7,524 bases of DNA. Source: Betaproteobacteria bacterium (GTDB taxonomy: Bacteria; Pseudomonadota; Gammaproteobacteria; Burkholderiales; SG8-39). The stretch is taken from the NCBI GenBank assembly GCA_011391185.1, contig JAABRB010000168.1, positions 1 to 7,524 on the forward strand, read 5' to 3'. The notes beneath the pieces were generated by a model. That model was given only the letters and a program-made list of their open reading frames with translations, ran no database searches and was not told the origin of the DNA. Both the position numbers and the translations under genes were made by a program. Positions 1 through 4,959 of this stretch are shown in pieces; the first letter of the stretch is position 1; each line of letters starts with the position of its first letter.

Positions 1-549
1 GTGGCGGCTCGCCTTGGCGCGCACCTTGGCGAACGTGTCGAGCCCGGTGCCGTACTTCTCCATGTGCGCGAGTCCGGCGCCGCCGAAATAGCGGATCGCG
101 AGCGGCACGTCCGGCTGGCCGACCAGCGCGTCGGTCTCGCGGTCGAAGATGTCGAAAGGACTCGGGCGGTCGGTGAAGTGGACCCCGACCGCGCCCGGCG
201 CCATCTGCTCGAAGCCCACTGCCAGTGCGCAGTCGATCGCGCCGCTCTCCACCGCCTGGCGCGCGAGAAAGAGCGCCGTCGACCCGGTCGAGCAGTTGTT
301 GTTCACATTGACGATCGGGATGCCGGTCATGCCGACCTCGTACAGCGCCCGCTGCCCGCTGGTCGAATCGCCGTAGACATAGCCGACGTACGCCTGCTGG
401 ACGTCCGGATAATCGATCCCGGCGTCGGCGAGCGCCGCGCGCGCGGCCTTTGCCCCCATCACGTCGTAGGGCTCGCTCGCCCCCGGCTTGGTGAACGGGA
501 TCATGCCGACGCCTGCGATGAAAACCCTGTGTGCCGCTGCGGCTGCCAT
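1..549 (-). CDS. Thiolase-family lipid-transfer protein (SCP-x thiolase-like), 3' end outside window
   Basis: The first 183 codons of a thiolase-superfamily protein are visible and the frame is still open at base 1. The visible protein starts MAAAAAHRVFIAGVGMIPFT, an opening typical of acetyl-CoA acetyltransferase/SCP-x 'lipid-transfer protein' members, in which a beta strand leads into the first thiolase half. The motif NVNNNCSTGS places the nucleophilic cysteine at residue 86. Further family-like segments are VGFEQM near residue 112 and FGGAGLAHMEKYG near residues 155-167. Family members carry out or resemble thiolytic cleavage/condensation of acyl-CoA or steroid side-chain CoA esters in the cytoplasm; the actual substrate cannot be read from this part. 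The ATG at 549-547 is favoured because AGGAG (complement of 557-561) lies 7 bases upstream. It is transcribed divergently from mgtE. The second catalytic Cys and His lie beyond the window, so intactness is unknown. Confidence 0.88.
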   Translation of the reverse strand, partial: MAAAAAHRVFIAGVGMIPFTKPGASEPYDVMGAKAARAALADAGIDYPDVQQAYVGYVYGDSTSGQRALYEVGMTGIPIVNVNNNCSTGSTALFLARQAVESGAIDCALAVGFEQMAPGAVGVHFTDRPSPFDIFDRETDALVGQPDVPLAIRYFGGAGLAHMEKYGTGLDTFAKVRAKASRH

Positions 550-556
550 GAGAGCG

Positions 557-561
557 CTCCT
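557..561 (-). promoter_or_regulatory. Ribosome binding site of the thiolase-like gene
   Basis: Read on the minus strand this is AGGAG, 7 bases before the ATG at 549-547. It supports that start. Confidence 0.7.
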
Positions 562-741
562 GATCGGTCGGCCTGGTGTCGTACCGGGGCTGCGATGTTC
601 CGATCTTACTGCGCAGCCCGGCCCGTTGCGATTCGCCCGCCGCGTGGCCGGGCGTGCAGCGTGCCGCCGCGGGGCTATCTTTTCCGGTCCGGGCATAGTA
701 AACACGACCGATTGCGTTGCGCAAAGCGCGGCCGCCTTACC
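562..741. other. Divergent intergenic region between thiolase-like gene and mgtE
   Basis: This gap must hold promoters for two genes that are read away from each other. I see no convincing -35/-10 pair on either strand and no M-box-like magnesium riboswitch. A perfect 8-base palindrome TTGCGCAA lies at 717-724, about 30 bases before the mgtE start, and could be a repressor site or chance. An open frame runs through here in the mgtE frame from 488, but its residues do not resemble the MgtE N-terminus, so it is treated as non-coding. Confidence 0.4.
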
Positions 742-745
742 GGAG
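742..745 (+). promoter_or_regulatory. Ribosome binding site deciding the mgtE start
   Basis: GGAG at 742-745 lies 9 bases upstream of the ATG at 755. It selects this start over the upstream in-frame ATG at 488, which would lie inside the divergent thiolase gene and add 89 unrelated residues. Confidence 0.6.
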
Positions 746-754
746 CGGACAACG

Positions 755-2140
755 ATGGAAACGGAAACCGAACAGCAGGAAAATGCGCCGGAGACCTGGG
801 AGATGCTCGCGCAACTCGCGGCCGCGGGGGATGCGAAGGGTCTCGAAGCGTTTGTCGATCGCATCGGTCCGAGCGAGGCGTTCCGGGCGATCCTCCGTCT
901 CGAACCCGCGGAACGGGAAAAGGTGCTGACGACGCTCTCGCCGCAAGGCGCGGCGGGCCTCATCGAGGAAATCCCTGACGAGCATGCGTCCGACCTGATC
1001 GAGCAGCTCCCCGCCAAGGATGCGGCCTCGATTCTCAGCGAGATGGATGTCGACGATCAGGTCGACGTGATCGCGGACATGCACGAGACCGACGCCGAGG
1101 CGATCCTCGCCGAAATGACTCCCGAGGACGCGGCCGATGTCCGGCGGCTGATCCGGTACGACTCGGATGTCGCCGGCGGCCTGATGTCGACCGATTACCT
1201 CGCTTACGGGGAAACCGCGCTCGTAGGCGACGTCATCAACGATCTCAGCAAGCGTGCGGACGAACGCGAGGATTCGGAACACGATGCGCACGTGTATGCC
1301 GTGTCCGCGTCAGGCAAGCTCATCGGCGTGCTCGATCTTCGCGACCTGGTGCTCGCGCGGCGTTCCACGCCGCTGGCCGCGATACTCAAATCCTCGCTCT
1401 TCGTGCGCGCCGAGGCGACGCTCGACGAGCTGGAGACCTTCTTCGAGCGTTATGCGTTCCAGGCGGTGCCGGTTGTCGACGAGCGCCAGGGGCTGGTCGG
1501 GGTGGTGGGCCGGGACGAGGTCGCCGAAGCCATCGCGAACCGGGCGGACGCGGAGTACGCCAAATCGAAGGGCATCATCGGCGGTGACGAGATCCGCTCG
1601 CTGCCGGTACTGACCCGCTCGCGGCGCCGGCTCTCCTGGCTGAGCCTGAACATCGTCCTCAACATCATCGCGGCGAGCGTGATCGCCCTCTACTTCGATA
1701 CGCTGAGCGCGGCGATCGCGCTGGCCGTGTTCCTGCCGATCGTCTCGGACATGAGCGGCTGCTCGGGCAATCAGGCGGTCGCGGTCAGCATGCGCGAGCT
1801 CTCCCTCGGCATCGTCAAGCCGTTCGAGGTGGTGCGCGTCTGGATCCAGGAAATCAAGGTCGGCGTCCTGAACGGCATCGCGCTCGGGATACTGCTCGGC
1901 TTGGTGGCCTGGCTGTGGAAGGACAACTACTGGCTGGGACTCGTCGTGGGTGCCGCGCTCGCCATCAATACCATGGTGGCGGTGTCGCTCGGCGGCACCG
2001 TGCCGCTCGTGCTGAAGCGCATCGGAGTCGATCCGGCGGTCGCCTCCGGTCCGATCCTGACCACGGTCACCGACATGTGCGGGTTCTTCCTGGTGCTGAG
2101 TCTCGCGACGATGGTCCTGCCGCAGCTTGCCGGAGTCTGA
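755..2140 (+). CDS. mgtE: Magnesium transporter/channel MgtE
   Basis: This encodes a 461-residue inner-membrane Mg2+ channel, close to the usual ~450 residues. An acidic helical-repeat N domain covers about residues 10-135 (repeated ...IEEIPDEHASDLIEQLP..., ILSEMDVDDQ, ILAEMTPEDAAD). A CBS pair follows: the first starts at DVAGGLMSTDY near residue 139 and the second covers about 211-260. Five membrane helices follow from about residue 295. The pore region has SGCSGNQ at 334-340, matching the family's GGNAGxQ position, and Asp440 in the motif TTVTDMCG matches the conserved TM5 aspartate (Asp432 of Thermus thermophilus MgtE). In that family the N and CBS domains bind Mg2+ and close the pore when cytoplasmic Mg2+ is high, so gating is intrinsic. 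The start at 755 has GGAG 9 bases upstream. No frameshift or truncation is seen. It converges with the reductase remnant 18 bases downstream. Confidence 0.95.
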   Translation: METETEQQENAPETWEMLAQLAAAGDAKGLEAFVDRIGPSEAFRAILRLEPAEREKVLTTLSPQGAAGLIEEIPDEHASDLIEQLPAKDAASILSEMDVDDQVDVIADMHETDAEAILAEMTPEDAADVRRLIRYDSDVAGGLMSTDYLAYGETALVGDVINDLSKRADEREDSEHDAHVYAVSASGKLIGVLDLRDLVLARRSTPLAAILKSSLFVRAEATLDELETFFERYAFQAVPVVDERQGLVGVVGRDEVAEAIANRADAEYAKSKGIIGGDEIRSLPVLTRSRRRLSWLSLNIVLNIIAASVIALYFDTLSAAIALAVFLPIVSDMSGCSGNQAVAVSMRELSLGIVKPFEVVRVWIQEIKVGVLNGIALGILLGLVAWLWKDNYWLGLVVGAALAINTMVAVSLGGTVPLVLKRIGVDPAVASGPILTTVTDMCGFFLVLSLATMVLPQLAGV

Positions 2141-2141
2141 C

Positions 2142-2158
2142 GCGCGCGACCGGCGCGC
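2142..2158. terminator. Possible hairpin between convergent gene ends
   Basis: GCGCGC (2142-2147) and GCGCGC (2153-2158) can form a 6-bp stem with a 5-base loop, placed between the mgtE stop at 2138-2140 and the reductase stop at 2159-2161. No T-run follows on either strand, so it is at best a weak or Rho-assisted bidirectional terminator. Confidence 0.25.
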
Positions 2159-2416
2159 CTACTTCCTGCGATCGTGCGGACGCGTGAAATCGAGCGCCGG
2201 GCCCGCCGGCACGATGCGCGTCGGGTTGATGTTCTCGTGGCTCATGTAGTAGTGCCGCTTGTAGTAGGCGATGTCGACGGTATCCGCCACGCCCGGCACC
2301 TGGTAGAGCTCGCGCAGGTAGTTCGAGAGGTTGTGATAGTCGTCAATGCGTCGCCGGTTGCACTTGAAGTGCCCGACATAAACCGCGTCGAACCGGATCA
2401 GCGTCGGAAAGATCCG
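2159..2416 (-). pseudogene. C-terminal remnant of glutathionyl-hydroquinone reductase (YqjG/PcpF/ECM4 family)
   Basis: The minus strand from 2416 to the TAG at 2161-2159 reads RIFPTLIRFDAVYVGHFKCN, then RRIDDYHNLSNYLRELYQ, VPGVADTVDIAYYKRHYYMS and HENINPTRIVPAGPALDFTR. This matches the C-terminal end of the Xi-class glutathione transferases that reduce glutathionyl-hydroquinones. Intact members are about 310-330 residues; only about 85 remain. The thioredoxin-like N-terminal half with the catalytic cysteine is absent. Upstream of 2416 the frame stays open briefly, but the residues (AWRKRWFEFPT) no longer look like the family, so the break is at about 2416-2420. It lies directly behind the 3' end of the IS91-type transposase on the same strand, which suggests that the element caused the truncation. 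It should be non-functional. Confidence 0.88.
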
Positions 2417-2497
2417 CGTAGGAAATTCAAACCACCTTTTTCTCCATGCGCGACTGTATCGCCGGGCCGAGCGCGATGCGATAGGCCGAGCCCGGAC
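2417..2497. other. Junction segment between reductase remnant and transposase remnant
   Basis: This stretch belongs to no recognisable gene. It contains an inverted repeat CCGGGC (2462-2467) / GCCCGG (2490-2495) enclosing two direct copies of GGCCGAG (2465-2471 and 2484-2490). It may be the outer part of the mobile element's transposase-3' end, where IS91-family elements carry their replication origin (oriIS). No GAAC or CAAG target tetranucleotide could be assigned at the break. Confidence 0.35.
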
Positions 2498-2521
2498 TCA
2501 AACAGTCCGGTGGACTGTTTG
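2492..2521. repeat. Two overlapping, mutually exclusive hairpins at the transposase 3' end
   Basis: CCGGACT (2492-2498) pairs with AGTCCGG (2504-2510), giving a 7-bp stem and 5-base loop. Alternatively CAAACAGTCC (2499-2508) pairs with GGACTGTTTG (2512-2521), giving a perfect 10-bp stem and 3-base loop. Both use the AGTCC at 2504-2508, so only one can form at a time. The TGA that ends the transposase remnant frame lies inside this structure. There is no T-run on either strand, which argues against an intrinsic terminator. Terminal hairpins are known at the ends of rolling-circle IS91-type elements, and that is the favoured explanation. Confidence 0.6.
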
Positions 2522-3380
2522 TGCCTGGCGAGGAGCCGGGTCACTGGCCCGGCGCGGCCTGCAAGGCCACGCGGCCGCTTGCAATGACGCCAACGGATTA
2601 TCCGTATCCATGTCGGCGATGTCGGTCATGCCCTGCTCTTCGACCGGATAGCCCTGGCGGGTCAGCATTTTCAGCAGGCGCGCGATGATCTTGTCGAGCA
2701 AACCCGCTAATTCATCGCGGCTGGGGGCGCGCGCTTCCTGGAAGACCGGTTCGCCCTCCGTGTTCCGATAAACCCCATCGAGCACCAGACCATGCAGATG
2801 GATGTTCAAGTTGGCAGCTGAACCAAAGCGCTGTATCAGCGTGACTGCGCCGGTGTCAGCCACGCACCGTTTCAGTCCCGCTTGCTTGAGCAGAAAGCTC
2901 GCGATGGCCCAGTGGATGATGCGCAGCACCGGCGCGAGCAACCCGGGGTGCGCCGCGAACAGAACACGCAGCGGGATCGGAAACGACAGCACCCATTGCC
3001 TGACCGGCACCCGCGGGATGACCTGATCGACCCGATGCGCGGCGCTCTGCGCCATGCGCCGCGCGCCGCATGAGGGGCCGCATTTAATCCGCATCGCCGC
3101 GCCGCTTGCAGGAAAACGCCACCCGCTTGTCGTGTGCGCAGTCGGCACAGCGCACGCGCAGAAATCCGTGCGCCAGAATGCCGCATTCGAGAAAAGCATC
3201 GAACTCGTCTTTGACAAACTCAGGCAGACGCGTGCCGGTCCTGGCTTCGACCTGCGCGCGGAACGTCTCGAGATATTCCCGCACCAGGCAATGCAGGATC
3301 GTCTCTTCCGGCCGCCGCCGCTCGTACTGGACCGTGTGCGCCGGCGCGGCGCGCAACACGGCTTTGCGCTCCAGTCTCAT
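2498..3380 (-). pseudogene. IS91-family (Y2/HUH) transposase, frameshifted and C-terminally truncated
   Basis: This is a relic of a rolling-circle transposase. The N-terminal piece (3380-3084) reads YERRRPEETILHCLVREYLE, FVKDEFDAFLECGILAHGFL and RVRCADCAHDKRVAFSCKRR, the zinc-binding N-domain of IS91-type transposases, then hits TAA at 3086-3084. The protein resumes one frame over with CGPSCGARRMAQSAAHRVDQ and runs through VPRVPVRQWVLSFPIPLR-like sequence to RFGSAANLNIHLHGLVLDGV, which contains the HUH metal-binding motif (HLH). Compared with the usual CKRRGFCPSCGARR, about 13 extra bases lie between 3095 and 3077, which breaks the frame inside the zinc-binding motif. After LASLQAAA near 2570 the sequence leaves the family: the C-terminal third with the catalytic tyrosine(s) is gone, replaced by 23 unrelated codons to a TGA at 2498-2500. 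The element cannot encode an active transposase. The start at 3380 is tentative, with no clear ribosome binding site. Confidence 0.88.
2556..2568. repeat. Small hairpin at the transposase truncation point
   Basis: GGCCT (2556-2560) and AGGCC (2564-2568) form a 5-bp stem with a 3-base loop. It sits immediately beyond the last codon that still resembles the transposase family, so it may belong to the deletion scar or the element's terminus. Confidence 0.35.
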
Positions 3381-3573
3381 CCGGACGCAAACGCGCGAAC
3401 CCCGATCGCGGGGCACCGCGACTTGGCAAGGAAGCCGGTCCATCGAGATGAGCCATTGACCCAGGGCTCGGTGGGGCGCCTCTTCGGCGCGGCTTTGCAC
3501 TGCGCCGGCGGGCAGCGGGCGTGAAGACGGATCACATTGCGCGATCCAGAGGTTGGCGACGAGTCAGGGAGCC

Positions 3574-3595
3574 CGTCACGTGGGGTCGTCACGTG
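3574..3595. repeat. Tandem CGTCACGTG direct repeat
   Basis: CGTCACGTG occurs at 3574-3582 and again at 3587-3595, 13 bases apart start to start. Each copy contains the self-complementary hexamer CACGTG. No nearby intact gene is positioned to use it as an operator, so its role is unknown. Confidence 0.45.
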
Positions 3596-3635
3596 CGCCA
3601 GCGACAGAAAAGTCCTTGTCGGCTGGGGCATTGCG

Positions 3636-3674
3636 CGCATCGTCACTACCGGCGACGCCCGTAGTGACGATGCG
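3636..3674. repeat. 39-base near-perfect palindrome (REP-like)
   Basis: CGCATCGTCACTAC (3636-3649) is exactly reverse-complementary to GTAGTGACGATGCG (3661-3674). Between them GGCG-A-CGCC continues the symmetry around base 3655, with a single C/C mismatch (3650/3660). The arms give a very stable stem on either strand. It does not sit beside a gene end and has no T-run, so it is not an obvious terminator. It looks like a repetitive extragenic palindrome or the tip of a small non-autonomous element. Only one copy is in this window. Confidence 0.7.
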
Positions 3675-4003
3675 ACTGGGCAGACCATTGCTGCAGTAAA
3701 GCGGGGAACCTTGGCGCAGTGAACCCGGCGGAAGTCGCCCGGGCGGCGCATGGCAACTGACAGTCATCTCCAGCCTCGCGGCCACCGGCATTCTGGAGAT
3801 CAGGCCGGTTTTGGGCGCTCTTGCGAGCAGGCGATGCGCTGACGGGCATCACGCGGGCTGAAGGAGCCACCTGTGTAATCACACGTCTGACCGATGCGTC
3901 TCTGAAGAGTTCCGGCAAATTTCGACCGGGAATTGCCCTGCCGCCGTTAGCGCTGCTAGCAGCCGTCGCGCGCCATGCCGGGTTACCGTGGCCGTCCCCA
4001 TCG

Positions 4004-4018
4004 TTACGCTTGACGTAA
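4004..4018. promoter_or_regulatory. Candidate HigA operator overlapping the higB -35 box
   Basis: TTACG (4004-4008) and CGTAA (4014-4018) form an inverted repeat with a 5-base centre that covers the -35 hexamer at 4010-4015. A second, wider inverted repeat CGCTT (4007-4011) / AAGCG (4024-4028) overlaps it. HigA-type antitoxins repress their own promoters by binding such repeats. The assignment rests on position and symmetry only. Confidence 0.4.
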
Positions 4019-4039
4019 TGGCTAAGCGAAGACTATGCT
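4010..4039 (+). promoter_or_regulatory. Promoter of higBA
   Basis: A sigma70-type -35 TTGACG (4010-4015, 5 of 6 consensus bases) is followed after 18 bases by -10 TATGCT (4034-4039, 4 of 6). The expected transcription start 6-7 bases after the -10 falls at about 4045-4046, on the higB ATG itself. Confidence 0.55.
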
Positions 4040-4045
4040 GGCCCC

Positions 4046-4330
4046 ATGATCGTGAGCTTCAGAGACAAGCGCACGCGCGAGTTCGCTGAAGGCAAGCTCG
4101 TAAAGTCGTTTTCGGGCTTCTCGCGCCAGGCGGAGATGAAATTGGATCAACTCGAAGCGGCGACCACGGTCCGGGATCTCGCGGTTTTGCCCGGCAACCG
4201 GCTGGAGTCTTTGAAGGGCGATCGGAAGGGGCAGTACAGCATCCGGATCAACGACCAATGGCGAATCTGCTTCGAATGGCCGAGCGGGTCGCCTGGTCCG
4301 GTCAACGTTGAGATCGTGGACTATCACTGA
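4046..4330 (+). CDS. higB: Type II toxin HigB (RelE/ParE superfamily, GraT-like)
   Basis: This encodes a 94-residue toxin of the HigB/'plasmid maintenance killer' family (RelE fold), whose members cleave mRNA on the ribosome until their antitoxin binds them. The sequence starts MIVSFRDKRTREFAEGK and has the family's diagnostic C-terminal half: LPGNRLESLKGDRKGQYSIR (about 48-67), INDQWRICFEW (68-78) and the terminal VNVEIVDYH (86-94). It is close to GraT of Pseudomonas putida in layout. Length and ends are full-size and no defect is visible. The toxin gene precedes the antitoxin gene, the reversed order typical of higBA. No Shine-Dalgarno sequence precedes the ATG (CTGGCCCC), and the promoter would place the transcript start at the ATG, so it may be translated as a leaderless mRNA. 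Its stop TGA overlaps the ribosome binding site of higA, 11 bases upstream of that gene. Confidence 0.92.
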   Translation: MIVSFRDKRTREFAEGKLVKSFSGFSRQAEMKLDQLEAATTVRDLAVLPGNRLESLKGDRKGQYSIRINDQWRICFEWPSGSPGPVNVEIVDYH

Positions 4331-4334
4331 GGGA
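4329..4334 (+). promoter_or_regulatory. Ribosome binding site of higA
   Basis: GAGGGA overlaps the last two bases of the higB stop codon and lies 7 bases before the higA ATG. The antitoxin therefore has a good initiation signal while the toxin has none, which would favour antitoxin excess. Confidence 0.65.
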
Positions 4335-4341
4335 ACAAAGC

Positions 4342-4668
4342 ATGGCACGCACCGCTATCCATCCCGGCGAACACCTCGCCGAACAACTCAAGGAACTCGG
4401 CATGAGCGCTGCCGAGCTTGGCCGGCAGCTCAAGGTGCCGACCAACCGGATCACCGGAATCCTGAACGGCCAGCGCGCAGTTACCGGCGATAGCGCGCTG
4501 CGCCTGGCGCATTTCTTCGGGACCAGCGCCGAATTCTGGCTGAACCTGCAAAAGGTGTACGAGCTTCGAGTCGCCGAACAGAAAGTGGGGGTGACGATAC
4601 GGAATCTCCCAAAACTTGCTGAGCATTTGAAAGGGCAGCGCCGTGGGCCGCATGCACGCTCTGCTTGA
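4342..4668 (+). CDS. higA: Antitoxin HigA (XRE-family helix-turn-helix)
   Basis: This encodes a 108-residue antitoxin that should bind and neutralise HigB and repress the shared promoter. It opens with MARTAIHPGEHLAEQLKELG, the characteristic HPGE(H/I)L start of HigA/VapI-type antitoxins. The helix-turn-helix covers about residues 20-60 (MSAAELGRQLKVPTNRITGI, then LNGQRAVTGDSALRLAHFFG), followed by the family's TSAEFWLNLQKVYELRVAEQ. The family core ends near residue 91 (IRNLPKL); the last ~17 residues, AEHLKGQRRGPHARSA, are basic and not recognisably conserved. The TGA at 4666-4668 is followed in the same frame, a few codons later, by the dehydrogenase remnant, so the tail may have been shaped by the junction. 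It is co-transcribed with higB, 11 bases apart. The core looks intact. Confidence 0.92.
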   Translation: MARTAIHPGEHLAEQLKELGMSAAELGRQLKVPTNRITGILNGQRAVTGDSALRLAHFFGTSAEFWLNLQKVYELRVAEQKVGVTIRNLPKLAEHLKGQRRGPHARSA

Positions 4669-4671
4669 ACG

Positions 4672-4959
4672 ATCCGCCCGGGGTTCGCGCTCAGGCTCGC
4701 GCACAAGGACCTGTCGCTCGCGCTCGCGCTGGCGCGCGAGGTCGGCGTGCCGATGCAGCTGACGACCTGCGCGTTCGGCCAGTTCGACGAGGCGATGCAG
4801 CGCGGCTGGGGCGAGCGAGATTCGCGTACCCCGATGCTGCTGCAGAACGAGCGCGCGGGCGTCGAGCCGCACGTGCCGGCAGAGAAGCTGCGAAAGGTGC
4901 TGGACGAGTGCGCCCCCTGCCCTACATCAGCCGGAACAGGTGCGCGAAGGGCTGGCTGA
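4672..4959 (+). pseudogene. C-terminal remnant of a 3-hydroxyisobutyrate dehydrogenase-like oxidoreductase
   Basis: The plus-strand frame from about 4672 reads IRPGFALRLAHKDLSLALAL, AREVGVPMQLTTCAFGQFDE and AMQRGWGERDSRTPMLLQNE. This is the C-terminal helical domain of beta-hydroxyacid dehydrogenases (NAD-binding domain 11 type), including the catalytic-lysine motif (L-x-L-A-H-K-D-L). Intact relatives are about 290-320 residues with an N-terminal Rossmann fold. That fold and the substrate-binding motifs are missing: immediately upstream is the end of higA in the same frame. The family-like part ends near VLDEC (about 4911); the frame runs on to a TGA at 4957-4959, overlapping the 3' end of the convergent response-regulator gene by 38 bases. 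No start codon or ribosome binding site of its own is evident, so it is a gene fragment. Confidence 0.85.

Larger units (their letters stand above)
3381..4003. other. Non-coding stretch between transposase remnant and higBA
   Basis: I recognise no gene in these ~620 bases. Short open frames exist on both strands (for example plus 3537-3722, plus 3821-4018, minus 3918-3646), but none has a credible ribosome binding site or family resemblance. Visible structure: a 5-bp hairpin CCCCG-ATCG-CGGGG at 3400-3413, 20 bases before the transposase start; GCGCC-TCTTC-GGCGC at 3476-3490; two copies of CGTCACGTG at 3574-3582 and 3587-3595; a 39-base palindrome at 3636-3674; and a perfect 12-base palindrome GCTGCTAGCAGC at 3952-3963. 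The left part is probably the transposase-5' end (terIS side) of the IS91-type element; the right part may be cargo or debris. Confidence 0.45.

Noticed and set aside
488..754. Upstream in-frame extension of mgtE from the ATG at 488
   Set aside because: It would start inside the divergent thiolase gene and add 89 residues unlike any MgtE N-terminus; the ATG at 755 has its own ribosome binding site.
550..754. Magnesium-responsive M-box riboswitch upstream of mgtE
   Set aside because: The region is short, lacks recognisable conserved M-box segments, and the host appears proteobacterial, where the protein's own N/CBS domains do the sensing.
1..978. 325-codon open frame on the plus strand at the left edge
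   Set aside because: It is antisense to the thiolase-like gene and then overlaps mgtE in another frame; low-complexity Arg/Ala-rich translation.
2174..2587. 137-codon plus-strand open frame
   Set aside because: It is antisense to the reductase remnant and the transposase 3' end; shadow frame.
3560..3680. Possible CRISPR-like or attC-like array
   Set aside because: The repeats here are only a 9-base pair and one palindrome; there are no regularly spaced repeats of 25-40 bases and no attC core sites.
3377..3751. 124-codon minus-strand open frame upstream of the transposase remnant
   Set aside because: It crosses the 39-base palindrome, has no family resemblance, and overlaps the transposase N-terminal region in another frame.
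3821..4018. 65-codon open frame just upstream of higB
   Set aside because: No ribosome binding site and no recognisable features, and its end overlaps the higB promoter.
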